From NCBI GenBank assembly GCA_944322685.1, contig CALUPP010000030.1, positions 1 to 59,577 of the forward strand: 59,577 bases of DNA. Direction: 5' to 3'. Under the pieces are notes generated by a model, which did no database searches, had not been told where the DNA came from, and saw only the letters and a program-made list of their open reading frames with translations. Below, piece by piece: positions 16,451-24,791 of this stretch (the first letter of the stretch is position 1; the number at the start of each line of letters is the position of its first letter). Source of the stretch: Candidatus Gastranaerophilales bacterium (GTDB taxonomy: Bacteria; Cyanobacteriota; Vampirovibrionia; Gastranaerophilales; Gastranaerophilaceae). A program made the translations under genes and the position numbers.

Positions 16451-16804
16451 ATGAATGTATCATCAGCGGGTGCTCATGTCAGCCAGGCGCATGCAGGGTT
16501 CAAATCGGGGCGTACATATATTTATACCGATTTTGACGATACAAACATGCACTTTTTTCAAGATGAAATCTGCAAAAACAGCCCGCTTTGGTTTTTTGAA
16601 GAACGCAGGAATGGTTTTAATCACTATTTTCCCGGTATTTTTCGGTTTTTTGACTCGGAGAAAGGTAAATTGACGCTTTTGGGGGCAACAGAACATGTTC
16701 CGTCTGAGTATTTTTTCGTTGAAAAGACGATTAAGGATAAAAGGTTGAAATATCGCTCGCCTGACGCGTTGATTTTGCGCAGCGGAGGGGATAATTTTGA
16801 TTAA
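16451..16804 (+). CDS. Truncated HAD-like phosphatase N-terminus
   Basis: A 117-aa protein. TYIYTDFDDTN contains the HAD nucleophile motif DxDxT with its acceptor replaced by Asn-flanked residues (D-F-D-D-T), and the C-terminal third, YRSPDALILRSGGD, matches the segment after motif II in sucrose-phosphatase-like HAD proteins. Motifs III and IV, and so most of the fold, are missing, because the frame ends right after the RSGGD motif. The ATG at 16451 follows GAGGT. An alternative start is at 16427. Either a decayed gene or a stand-alone fragment. Catalysis is unlikely. Confidence 0.55.
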   Translation: MNVSSAGAHVSQAHAGFKSGRTYIYTDFDDTNMHFFQDEICKNSPLWFFEERRNGFNHYFPGIFRFFDSEKGKLTLLGATEHVPSEYFFVEKTIKDKRLKYRSPDALILRSGGDNFD

Positions 16805-16929
16805 CAGGATGAAAATCGGGTAAAAGATAAACAAAAAAGACAAAAAATTCCGAAAACTTTGATTTTATAAAAGAAAACGAAACGATTGCAGCAGAATTTA
16901 AGGATATTAAATAAATTTAGGAGAAAGAA

Positions 16930-18342
16930 ATGAAAATCAACAAAATCGACTCACTCAACACGAACACAAAAAGAACTAGAAGCAATTTTCCCCGCACAAA
17001 TCAGGATTTAACCAGCTTTGGCGCCGCTGAAAGGGGCGCAGCTTCGCCTATTCATTCGAAAAAAGCGGCGGAAGCAATAAAAAGCAAATTTCTTTCCGGA
17101 ATTTCGTTCAAAGGGCATACTGAATTCGTTAAGTATGAAAAAATAGGGACTTCGGGATATTATTTTCTCTCTGAGGATCCAAATAATGTTTATTCCGGAA
17201 GCAAAGATAGTCATTCAATAAGACTTATGATTGGCGCCCGTCCGAGCAGCCATGCTGATTCCAGTATTGAAGAAACTCGTGCTAGAAACGGGTATACTAC
17301 AAATAGAGTTTATTTTGCCGATCCGGAGGAAGCTGTCAATGAACAAACAAAAAAAGATCACGATTTTATCGTCTATGACAACCGCCCGCACTACCCCAGA
17401 CCGGAACAAGTCAGAGAAAATTACAAAATGCCGGGCAAAAATGCTGTAAACTACGGCCAAAACTTCAAAACCATCGCTGAATACTACGTAAGACGCGAAA
17501 AAGCAGACAGAAAAGAACTTGAAAAACTTAAAGGCGAGCTGAAAGCATTTATGCCTGAATATGAGCAATCTGTGAACTATAAAAAAATGCTCGATGAAAA
17601 AGAAGAGCTTTTCCCTTGGGAAGTAAAGGATGTAACGTCTGACAGGGAAAAATCCGACTATTATTATGATTTGAATACGAAAAAATATAATGATTTGACC
17701 CAAAAAATCGGATTTTACCAGGAAAGAATAGAAGATTCCCGGGTTCAACAGAAAAAAGCGATAGAGGCATTCAAAATCTTTGATGAAGTGGGCTTGATAA
17801 TGATGGACAGGGATAATGCACGCTTTCAAATTATGCAGCGAATTCATAATGAAATTAAACCGGCAAAAATAATTATTGCTAGAGCTGAAAAATCAATTGA
17901 GAGCCTTTTAGAGCAACAAAACGCTGCTGATGAAAACCTGAAAGCGGCAAAACAATGGAAAGAGCTGCAAATGAAAAATCTGTCAAGAAATCAGGCCAGA
18001 CTCCAAAAACTCGAACAGGAAACCGAGTGGGCAACCCCATACGATCGAGGGTTGCGGAATGAAGAAATCAAAAATTTAAAGACGGAAATCAAGAGTTTGG
18101 ATGAAGAAATTAAGGGCTTGGACAAAAAAATCTTGAATTCTGCTGACAGGCTTATTAAAACTGAAGAAGAACTTGCTAATAATCGCCAAGTTATTGAATC
18201 AGAAAAATTCAGAATTGCAAAAAACGAGTCTGAAATTCCGGAATTTCAACGCAAATTAAGTGAAAAAAGCCGTGAAGTCGACGGTTATTGGCCGAAAATG
18301 GAAGAATTTTACCGCAATAACATCGAAGAATGGCAATATTAA
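16930..18342 (+). CDS. Large coiled-coil protein of unknown function (470 aa)
   Basis: The N-terminal 60 residues are basic and Ser/Asn-rich and end in LSGISFKGH, a short-motif style I associate with Gastranaerophilales proteins (from memory). Residues 60-170 are mixed alpha/beta with no motif I know. From about 190 to the end the protein is almost wholly helical with heptad-like Glu/Lys/Leu spacing (KNLKTEIKSLDEEIKGLDKK), a long coiled coil. No signal peptide or membrane helix. TAGGAGAAAG precedes the ATG. Its stop overlaps the GH13-like gene by 13 bases, so the two are probably co-translated. Confidence 0.75.
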   Translation: MKINKIDSLNTNTKRTRSNFPRTNQDLTSFGAAERGAASPIHSKKAAEAIKSKFLSGISFKGHTEFVKYEKIGTSGYYFLSEDPNNVYSGSKDSHSIRLMIGARPSSHADSSIEETRARNGYTTNRVYFADPEEAVNEQTKKDHDFIVYDNRPHYPRPEQVRENYKMPGKNAVNYGQNFKTIAEYYVRREKADRKELEKLKGELKAFMPEYEQSVNYKKMLDEKEELFPWEVKDVTSDREKSDYYYDLNTKKYNDLTQKIGFYQERIEDSRVQQKKAIEAFKIFDEVGLIMMDRDNARFQIMQRIHNEIKPAKIIIARAEKSIESLLEQQNAADENLKAAKQWKELQMKNLSRNQARLQKLEQETEWATPYDRGLRNEEIKNLKTEIKSLDEEIKGLDKKILNSADRLIKTEEELANNRQVIESEKFRIAKNESEIPEFQRKLSEKSREVDGYWPKMEEFYRNNIEEWQY

Positions 18343-20192
18343 AGCAAAAATACTTCAAAATGACACCAAAAGATTGCCTGAATTTAACATTCGGGCAATC
18401 TTTTGAAATGCTTGAAAATTTGCTGGGTAAAGAGCTTCTTGATGAGGCGATGAATGTTGAAAACCCTTTCCCGTCGCCTCTTGCCGGTCAAAAGGACACA
18501 AAATGGTGCAAAACCCTGAAAATAGTAAATATTAACCCGTATCTGGCAAAAACTTTCTGGGGAATTGTCAAGTATGCGCTGACTTTCCCCGAAAAAGGCG
18601 TTCATATCATGCCGCTTTGGGAAACAGGCGACCGCGGAAGCCTTTATGTCCAAAATTCCTGGCGGCTCAACAATGAATTTTTTGATAAAGACCTTGGAAA
18701 TGCCGGTTTTGAAACTCCCAAAAAGCAGCTCAAGCTTGTGATTAACATTCTCCATGCGCTGGGGAAAGTTGTCTGCTTTGACGCGCTGCCGCATGTTGAT
18801 AATTTTTCAAAAATAACCCTCCTGAATCCCTCTTTTTTCGAATGGGCAAAGCTAAATGATGACCGAACTGCGCAGCTTTTCCCGCCGGAGGTGGATTTTA
18901 ATGAGATTTATAAAGATGTTGAAAAAATCATCATAAAATCGGTCAATGCGCCCGAAAACCTTTTTGAGCTGCCGGAAACGGAGCGTGAAAAAATACTTTT
19001 TCCTGATGGCTCGGACAAAAACCGCCTGTTTTTGATGGGAAAAATAAGAAAATCCGGCTATGAGCCCCTCCCCGTAACCGAACATGCGCCATGCCGCCCG
19101 GTTGTGTTCAAAAAAATCGAAACTGACGGCGAAAAGGACTGGGCTGTTTTTGATATTGAGGCTAAAAACCGCGAATCAAAGATTTTTGGCTGCATTACGC
19201 CTTACAAATGGTACAAAATCGATAAAAACGGTTTTCCTGTTCAAGGCTGCCCTGAAGAAGCGGTTTGGCGGTATTTTATTGACAAAATCAACGATTTTCA
19301 GCGCGAATACAACTTCGATTTTTTGCGGGCGGATATGGCGCACAACCAGATTTCGCATTCTCACGCAAATCCTGACAAAAACGAAGATGAGCTTGAAATG
19401 TGGGCTGTTTTGAAAGACGAAATCCAAAAAAGCAAGTCTTATTTTGTGGTTCTTGCGGAGGCGTTTTACAATGACTACTATATTGGCGGAATAAAGGATA
19501 TGATTAACAAAAAGGCCGATATTGTGCTCGGAAATATGAATTTTAAGTTTTTGAACGAGGAATTTGTTAACTATGTTGACGATTTTGTTAACCCTTTTCG
19601 CGAAAATTTTCCGTTTTATCCTTGTTTGTGCACTTTTTCAACGGACGGCGACCTGAGCGGGCATTCAAAATACTTTCAGTCCGAAGAAGCCAACGAATTG
19701 CGTTTTTTTATCTCGATGTTTTTTAATCTTCCCTCATATACGGGCATGGGGTTTGAGGTAAAGGCATTAAAGCCCGAAAAACCTGAGGAATTTTCCCATG
19801 AGTACGTAAAACATCAGCAAAAACCGTTCATCTGGGGCGAAAACGAAGAACTTTTTGAAGTTGTGAGCGATATCAGGGATTTGTATCTGAAATATGCGGA
19901 AATTATCGATAATTTTGAGCTAAAACTGCTAAAACGTCCCAATGACAGGATTTTAGTCTGGATTTATGAGCAAAATGGCGTTCCGAAGCTGTTTTGCGCC
20001 GCAAATATGGACAATGAAACCACGCAAATCCCGATATTGTGTGAAACCGCAAAAAATATCTCAGCAAAACTCGTTTATACAAACTCAAGATACGATGAAA
20101 TTTCAGAAATGCTCAATTTTCTCGAAAATCGGGCGATTTTGGAGGATATTTACATCGGGGAGTGCGCTGTGTATGAATTTTTGCCAGAATAG
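18330..20192 (+). CDS. GH13-like (alpha-amylase superfamily) glycoside hydrolase/transferase
   Basis: A 620-aa protein with recognisable GH13 regions in order: region I CFDALPH (150-155), region II FDFLRADMAH with Arg333 and nucleophile Asp335, region III VVLAEAF with acid Glu377, and region IV STDGDLSG, where an acidic residue (Asp439 or 441) sits but the usual preceding His is not seen. A beta-rich C-terminal domain follows from about 540. It is cytoplasmic, with no signal peptide. Likely acts on alpha-1,4-glucan or a maltose-type substrate, but the subfamily cannot be told. The ATG at 18330 overlaps the upstream gene. A second ATG at 18360 is an equally good start. Confidence 0.72.
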   Translation: MAILKQKYFKMTPKDCLNLTFGQSFEMLENLLGKELLDEAMNVENPFPSPLAGQKDTKWCKTLKIVNINPYLAKTFWGIVKYALTFPEKGVHIMPLWETGDRGSLYVQNSWRLNNEFFDKDLGNAGFETPKKQLKLVINILHALGKVVCFDALPHVDNFSKITLLNPSFFEWAKLNDDRTAQLFPPEVDFNEIYKDVEKIIIKSVNAPENLFELPETEREKILFPDGSDKNRLFLMGKIRKSGYEPLPVTEHAPCRPVVFKKIETDGEKDWAVFDIEAKNRESKIFGCITPYKWYKIDKNGFPVQGCPEEAVWRYFIDKINDFQREYNFDFLRADMAHNQISHSHANPDKNEDELEMWAVLKDEIQKSKSYFVVLAEAFYNDYYIGGIKDMINKKADIVLGNMNFKFLNEEFVNYVDDFVNPFRENFPFYPCLCTFSTDGDLSGHSKYFQSEEANELRFFISMFFNLPSYTGMGFEVKALKPEKPEEFSHEYVKHQQKPFIWGENEELFEVVSDIRDLYLKYAEIIDNFELKLLKRPNDRILVWIYEQNGVPKLFCAANMDNETTQIPILCETAKNISAKLVYTNSRYDEISEMLNFLENRAILEDIYIGECAVYEFLPE

Positions 20193-20225
20193 CAAAAAAA
20201 TGAATTTCAGGGTTTATTATTTATT

Positions 20226-21059
20226 ATGAAAATTTCAAAAATCGCATTTTATAAATATTCTCCGGCATTTTGTGCAAATCATGTTGCGGCTGCGGATGAT
20301 TTTTCGCTGAAAACGGGCGGCAATTTGCCTTTTGTGGGCACTGTTGCGGCTTTGCCCGAGGTTTTTAACATAAAAACAAGGGCTTTTGAAAAATGCCTGC
20401 TTTTGTATCTCAATGATGACAAGAACGGGTGCTTTAGGCTCGTGAAAAATGACCCGCAAAAGCTGCGAAAAATCAGTGATTTTTATAAAAACCATCCCGA
20501 AATCGCTGATGCCGTGCGAAATGCGAGTTTTTCACTTTCTGATGAAATAAAAAATCAAATCAGCCGCATAAATCCGCAGGCCAGAGAGGCGATTGAGGAC
20601 GTAAATATCGCCGAAATCGTCTATACGACCCTGAATCACCCTGCCGAGCTGCAAAAATTGCAGGAATTGGGCTACAAAAAGATAAATCCGGACGGGGATG
20701 TTGTTTGTATCCAGAATTTCATCGTTAACAAGAAAAATTACAAAGATGCGTACAAAATCGTTGCGATTCCGCTTTTAAAAGGGCTCCAAAAGAACGGTGA
20801 CAAAAATATCGTCCAAAAAGCCATCGCTTTCGGCACGGACAGCTATTCACCGGTGAATCTTTATCTGTATTGGGGGTTCAAACCGTTGTCTGCGGACTTG
20901 GAACAGATTGAAAAAAGCAGGGTAAAAACTGCAAAAGGGATGAGAATTGACCCCAAAATGCCCGTTGTTATGTATCTTCCGGAGGATGCGCTGCTTTACA
21001 AGTATATTAATCGCCTGAAAGACGATGATTCAACTGTTTTTTACCGTAAAAACGCCTGA
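20226..21059 (+). CDS. Hypothetical protein with a possible GNAT-like C-terminal half
   Basis: A 277-aa soluble protein. The N-terminus (MKISKIAFYKYSPAFCANH) is in the style of other lineage-specific proteins here. Residues 170-225 contain KNYKDAYKIVAIPLLKGL, then SPVNLYLYWGFKPLS, which resembles the end of GNAT acetyltransferases (N..LY...GF) without a clear acetyl-CoA loop. This is a weak similarity. It follows the GH13-like gene by 33 bases and probably shares its transcript. Its 3' end overlaps the convergent repeat-protein gene by 19 bases. Confidence 0.6.
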   Translation: MKISKIAFYKYSPAFCANHVAAADDFSLKTGGNLPFVGTVAALPEVFNIKTRAFEKCLLLYLNDDKNGCFRLVKNDPQKLRKISDFYKNHPEIADAVRNASFSLSDEIKNQISRINPQAREAIEDVNIAEIVYTTLNHPAELQKLQELGYKKINPDGDVVCIQNFIVNKKNYKDAYKIVAIPLLKGLQKNGDKNIVQKAIAFGTDSYSPVNLYLYWGFKPLSADLEQIEKSRVKTAKGMRIDPKMPVVMYLPEDALLYKYINRLKDDDSTVFYRKNA

Positions 21060-22828
21060 AACCCGCTGAAAGCCGGTTTTTCTTGGAAATCTTGCGTTTT
21101 GGGCGCAGGATTTTTTACCACAAAATTTCTCGGGTCGTTTAGCTCCTGCATGGCGCTCATAATGCCGATTTTGCAGGCTTTTTTCTTGATTTCTGCGCTG
21201 ATAGCGTCCATTGTCAGCAAAATCAGCCTGGTCGCAACGAACGGTGCAATGAAAATTGTCGTTAATTCTTTCATTGAAAGGTTTTTCGAAAGTTTCAGCC
21301 CCTCGAAAAAGCCCGGAATTTCCTTGTTTGGCGTGTATTTTGAAAGTTTTTTGCCGAAAAGGCAAAGCGTTATGATGTTTGCCGCTGCGCAAATTACCCC
21401 GGCTATCACCTGTTTTGCACTGTTCAGCGCTGCATTTGTATCATCGACAAAGCTTTCGGACTTGTCATCTATCTTTTCAAATGCCGTAAATACCTGCTTT
21501 TGAAAGACTTTTGCGTCTTCGAGCTGTTCGGGCGTGATTTCGACCTCTTTCAGCGCTTTTTGCAGCTTTAATTCTTCTTCAAGACGAGTTTTTTTGAAAT
21601 TTTGATACTCCCGGAACTCATTTTGCATCTTGAAAATGTCCTTGAAGTCCTGAAGAACCTGTTTGTGCATTTTTTCAGGCTTTTGTTCAATTTTTGCGCT
21701 GAATTTGACCTTTGCTTTTTCTTCGTCCGAGTGGGCGATGAAGTTTTTTTCGTCAGAAAGCAGTTCTTCTTTTGCTTTGTAGCGCCCGAGCCTTGAAGAT
21801 TCCTTGGAAAGCTTAACCAGCGGCCCCGCTGCCAAAATTGAACCGATTACACCCGCGGGAATTGCGGCTTTTGACAGATAATCTATGAAATTCCCCTTTT
21901 TGAGAGCTCCTGAAAGTGCCTTTTTCTCCGCAAGTCTGCCCAGTGACCTGCTCAAAAGAAAACCGCCGACAACGCCTATCACGCCGGATACCAGCGACAC
22001 AAGATGGATTGCCAAATCGGCATTTATTTCATAGTTGTTCGATGACATTTCGAGCTTTTTTATTGTCGAGAGGATTTTGTCCCTGTCTTTTTGGGCTTTT
22101 TCGAGCTCTTTTGCGCTGTATTCGGTGTTTTTGAAAACTTCTTGCTTCTCTTTTTCGGCTTTCAGGTAATCTTTATGCCATTCTTGGTAATCTTCGTAGC
22201 TTTCATTCAGTTCTTTTATGGTTTTAAGGGATTTTTTGTAAGTTTTTAGCGGGTTGAAGCTCTCTTTTAGCGTTGTATCTTGGGTGATGTCGTCGGGAGT
22301 GTCCATATTTTGTGCGAGTTTTGCGGCTTTTTCGAGCTGTTCATCCGTGTAGATGACAAAATTCCTCGGGTCGCTCAGTTCTTTGTTTCTGGTCTGAAAA
22401 CGGGCAACGCGCGTGGACATTTTTTCGTAGTGGGCGCTTATAAAGTCAATAATTCCGACCCCGAGAATTCCCGAAACGCAATAACCTGCGTAAGCCGCGA
22501 TTTTTGGCGATTTTCCTTTAAAAACTTTCGATAAAATATAACCGAGCCCCGTACCTGCGCCCGCAGCAAGCCAAGCAAAGATTCCAAAACCGCTGTTTAT
22601 TGCGACCATTGCGTTTTCGGACTTGTTTATGCTGAGCTGATCCATTATATTTACGGCATTTATTAATGTATGGCCGTATTTTTTTGCGTCGGTGAGCTGT
22701 TTTTCGCTGGGCGGGTTGGTTTTTAATATTTGCTCTTTTTGGGCATCGCCTTTTCGCTGCTCATGCTCCCATTTGTGGTAGTTTGACCAGTTGTTTTTTA
22801 TATGTGTCAGGTTTTTTACTGCTTCCAT
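21041..22828 (-). CDS. Membrane protein built of three degenerate repeats (595 aa)
   Basis: Three units of about 150-170 residues each begin with a charged coiled-coil helix (around 14-45, 213-255 and 405-445), continue through two hydrophobic, Gly/Ala-rich membrane segments, and end in the same signature: ELSDPRNFV (150-158), LLSDEKNFI (356-364) and ELNDPRNFV (562-570). This gives about six membrane helices with long cytoplasmic or periplasmic coiled coils between them. No signal peptide and no known family. The end of the protein (PAFSGFQAFLR) recalls the F-x-G style of neighbouring proteins. It lies downstream of the radical SAM gene on the same strand, separated by a palindromic element. 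Confidence 0.75.
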   Translation of the reverse strand: MEAVKNLTHIKNNWSNYHKWEHEQRKGDAQKEQILKTNPPSEKQLTDAKKYGHTLINAVNIMDQLSINKSENAMVAINSGFGIFAWLAAGAGTGLGYILSKVFKGKSPKIAAYAGYCVSGILGVGIIDFISAHYEKMSTRVARFQTRNKELSDPRNFVIYTDEQLEKAAKLAQNMDTPDDITQDTTLKESFNPLKTYKKSLKTIKELNESYEDYQEWHKDYLKAEKEKQEVFKNTEYSAKELEKAQKDRDKILSTIKKLEMSSNNYEINADLAIHLVSLVSGVIGVVGGFLLSRSLGRLAEKKALSGALKKGNFIDYLSKAAIPAGVIGSILAAGPLVKLSKESSRLGRYKAKEELLSDEKNFIAHSDEEKAKVKFSAKIEQKPEKMHKQVLQDFKDIFKMQNEFREYQNFKKTRLEEELKLQKALKEVEITPEQLEDAKVFQKQVFTAFEKIDDKSESFVDDTNAALNSAKQVIAGVICAAANIITLCLFGKKLSKYTPNKEIPGFFEGLKLSKNLSMKELTTIFIAPFVATRLILLTMDAISAEIKKKACKIGIMSAMQELNDPRNFVVKNPAPKTQDFQEKPAFSGFQAFLR

Positions 22829-22924
22829 ACCTTAACCGCGTTATACCCTAATCATTTAAAACACAAAAACGAAATTTTTTGTTAGTTTTTTGTTTTGTTT
22901 TACTTTTTTCGCTTTTTTAGGCGT

Positions 22925-22995
22925 GAATTGAATTTTGTAGTTCCTTAAAACCCTACCCGCAAGGGCAGGTTTTTCGGAACGGAAAAATTCAATTC
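22925..22995. repeat. Palindromic element, copy 2 (71 bp, overlaps a stop codon)
   Basis: The outer stem GAATTGAATTTT (22925-22936) pairs with AAAATTCAATTC (22984-22995). Then come the GTA/GGA internal loop, GTTCC/GGAAC, the AAAACC/GGTTTT pairs and CCC/GGG with a GCAA loop. The core matches copy 1 at 12841-12931 in the same orientation. The right arm includes the last sense codon and the stop codon of the radical SAM gene. It may act as a terminator of that operon. Confidence 0.8.
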
Positions 22996-24176
22996 CAGCT
23001 TAAAAAATATCTGCAAAGCCCGTCCGGTGCGTGGATATCCTTGTATTTCCGGTACGCCGAGGCCATGCAGCCGCCTTTGCAGTAAGCAAAATATTTGCAG
23101 GTTTTGCATTTCATGTTTTTTGCGAGCCTTTCTTTGAAAAAAATGTTTTCTGAGCGTTTTTTCCATATTTCTTCGAGCGAATCCGTCCTGCAATCCCCGA
23201 GCGGCTCATTGCAGGCTTCGCATCCGAAGCACAGGTAAACTTTTCCTTTTGAATTTATAAAAATGGTGTTGTTTTTATGGCAAATCAGGTCTGCGCAGAG
23301 GTTTTTCAGGGGATTTTTCTTTTCTAAGTAGCCGTCAACAAGCGCTCTCAGTCTGCTGTTTTGGACAAAATCATAAAATCTGTAATTGAATTCAAAAAAA
23401 GTTCCTCGCAGTTTTTGAATTATCTTTGATGATTCGCTGATAACCGTTTCAAAATCGGGAATCATTGAGTTTTGTTCTTCAAAACAGGGCACAAATGCCG
23501 AAATTGAAAATTTTGACACCCCGAGGCGGCAGCAAAGCTTGTACAAGTTGAAAATGTCCGCTGCGTTGAAAGCCGTGGGCGTGCAGTTTACGTTTACTTT
23601 TAAGCCGGAGGCTGTGAGGCTTTTTATTGCGGTTATTGCTTTTTCAAAGTTGCCTTTTCCCCTGATTTTATCGTATATTTCGGCGCATGAGCCGTCAAGG
23701 CTTATCTGGACAAAATCTGTTTCTTTGTTGAGAATTTTTGAGAGTTTTTGGGCTTTTTCCGGGGTTAAAAGCGTGCCGTTGCTTTGCAAAGAAACGATTA
23801 TTCCGCAGTTTTTGAGCTTTTCAAGCAGTTCAAAAACGTTTTTGCAAAGCAAAGTTTCGCCCCCGGTGAGGCTGACGGCTACTGCGTTGAATTTTTCGTG
23901 CAATTCCTCGGCGATTTTCAGTAATTCATCGCCGTTCAGGTCGCCCTCCGTGTTGTAAAGGCTGTCGTCGCCCTCAAAAAAGCAGTGCTTGCAGCGCAGG
24001 TTGCAGTTTGAGTTGATTTGCCATGAAATTGTCCACGGCGTTGAAAATTTGTAGTTTTCTTCGCAATTTTGTGCGACAGCCTCGAAAAACTGCCTGTTTA
24101 CGGTTGGATATTTCTTATTTTGAAAATGGTAATCAAGAACATTTTCAAAATCTTTTATAAACGTTTCCTCCTGCAC
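22989..24176 (-). CDS. Radical SAM/SPASM peptide maturase
   Basis: A 395-aa enzyme. The radical SAM cluster motif is NCNLRCKHCF (Cys58, Cys62, Cys65), followed by SLTGGETLL, which binds SAM. The SPASM domain from about 285 has LICHKN, CFGCEACNEPLGDC and CKTCKYFAYCKGGC plus a last Cys, enough for two auxiliary iron-sulfur clusters. Such enzymes make thioether, C-C or other crosslinks in ribosomal peptides. GTG at 24176 was chosen because GAAAAGG lies nine bases before it. A TTG at 24194 would overlap the PqqD-like gene. Directly upstream lie a PqqD-like protein and a short Cys-containing peptide, so a peptide substrate is likely. Confidence 0.92.
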   Translation of the reverse strand: MQEETFIKDFENVLDYHFQNKKYPTVNRQFFEAVAQNCEENYKFSTPWTISWQINSNCNLRCKHCFFEGDDSLYNTEGDLNGDELLKIAEELHEKFNAVAVSLTGGETLLCKNVFELLEKLKNCGIIVSLQSNGTLLTPEKAQKLSKILNKETDFVQISLDGSCAEIYDKIRGKGNFEKAITAIKSLTASGLKVNVNCTPTAFNAADIFNLYKLCCRLGVSKFSISAFVPCFEEQNSMIPDFETVISESSKIIQKLRGTFFEFNYRFYDFVQNSRLRALVDGYLEKKNPLKNLCADLICHKNNTIFINSKGKVYLCFGCEACNEPLGDCRTDSLEEIWKKRSENIFFKERLAKNMKCKTCKYFAYCKGGCMASAYRKYKDIHAPDGLCRYFLSWN

Positions 24177-24180
24177 AATT

Positions 24181-24474
24181 TTAGACCTTTTCAATCATAT
24201 TTTTGCCCAACAAGTCTGAAAAAAGGATATCAATGCTTTTGTTCAAAGCGTCAATATCCTTTGTTTCAAATAGTTTTAGTGCTTTTTGTTTAATCTGTCC
24301 GAGTGAAACTTTTCCGTCGGCCAAACTGATTAAAATGCTGCCCGAAATGTTCAAAGACCACAAATCTTTTGTCCGGTAGTTGAACAAAAAGGTTGTACCG
24401 CCTTGATAATCGGCCTCAAATCGCGTCAAAACGCAATCAGACAGCCTGAAAACATTTTCATCGGAAATTTTCAT
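24181..24474 (-). CDS. PqqD-like RiPP recognition element protein
   Basis: A 97-aa protein. After an N-terminal beta-rich part (VLTRFEADYQGGTTFLFNYR, then KDLWSLNISGSILISL) comes a winged-helix-like half, the layout of PqqD-type peptide chaperones that bind leader peptides and hand them to the radical SAM enzyme. The LNISGSILISLADGKVSLGQI stretch is the typical N.tg..i..lldG..t..ei pattern. It starts nine bases after the precursor stop and ends four bases before the GTG of the radical SAM gene, a tight three-gene unit. Confidence 0.85.
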   Translation of the reverse strand: MKISDENVFRLSDCVLTRFEADYQGGTTFLFNYRTKDLWSLNISGSILISLADGKVSLGQIKQKALKLFETKDIDALNKSIDILFSDLLGKNMIEKV

Positions 24475-24483
24475 TGTTTCAGA

Positions 24484-24666
24484 TTATATTGCGCACTGGT
24501 CAATGCCGCAAGTCGGGCCTTTTACCGCACTTTTTGTGAAAGTGTCAGCCAAAGGCGAAGAAAGATTTTTTGCAGCCGGAAGATTGAATTTTTCAGCGTT
24601 TGATTTTGCTGAAAAATTGGTTTGCATTGCACCTTTGATTGCGGCCAAATTAATACCGTTCAACAT
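24484..24666 (-). CDS. Candidate RiPP precursor peptide (60 aa)
   Basis: A 60-residue peptide beginning MLNGINLAAIKGAMQTNFS, with a Lys/Ala/Asn-rich leader and a C-terminal end KGPTCGIDQCAI holding its only two cysteines. The short length, a Gly/Pro-Cys core at the extreme C-terminus and a position immediately before a PqqD-like protein and a radical SAM/SPASM enzyme make it the likely substrate. The product could be a Cys thioether (for example Cys-Gly-Ile-Asp crosslinked within the CGIDQC ring), but the chemistry is not determined. The ATG at 24666 follows AGAAAGG by nine bases. No match to a named precursor family was recalled. Confidence 0.7.
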   Translation of the reverse strand: MLNGINLAAIKGAMQTNFSAKSNAEKFNLPAAKNLSSPLADTFTKSAVKGPTCGIDQCAI

Positions 24667-24714
24667 AATAAACACCCTTTCTCTTTCCTTTAGTAACGAG
24701 TAAATTTTTTTATT

Positions 24715-24743
24715 ATTATGAAATTTACTTCTGATTTTGTCAA
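24715..24743 (-). promoter_or_regulatory. Sigma-70 promoter of the RiPP operon
   Basis: On the minus strand TTGACA (24743-24738) and CATAAT (24720-24715) are separated by exactly 17 bases, about 50 bases before the precursor ATG. The word AAGTGTAA, also found at two other promoters here, lies just upstream at 24757-24764. Confidence 0.7.
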
Positions 24744-24791
24744 TTGTTTTTGCTATAAGTGTAATAATTTGAAATGTAAATTTATAACCGG

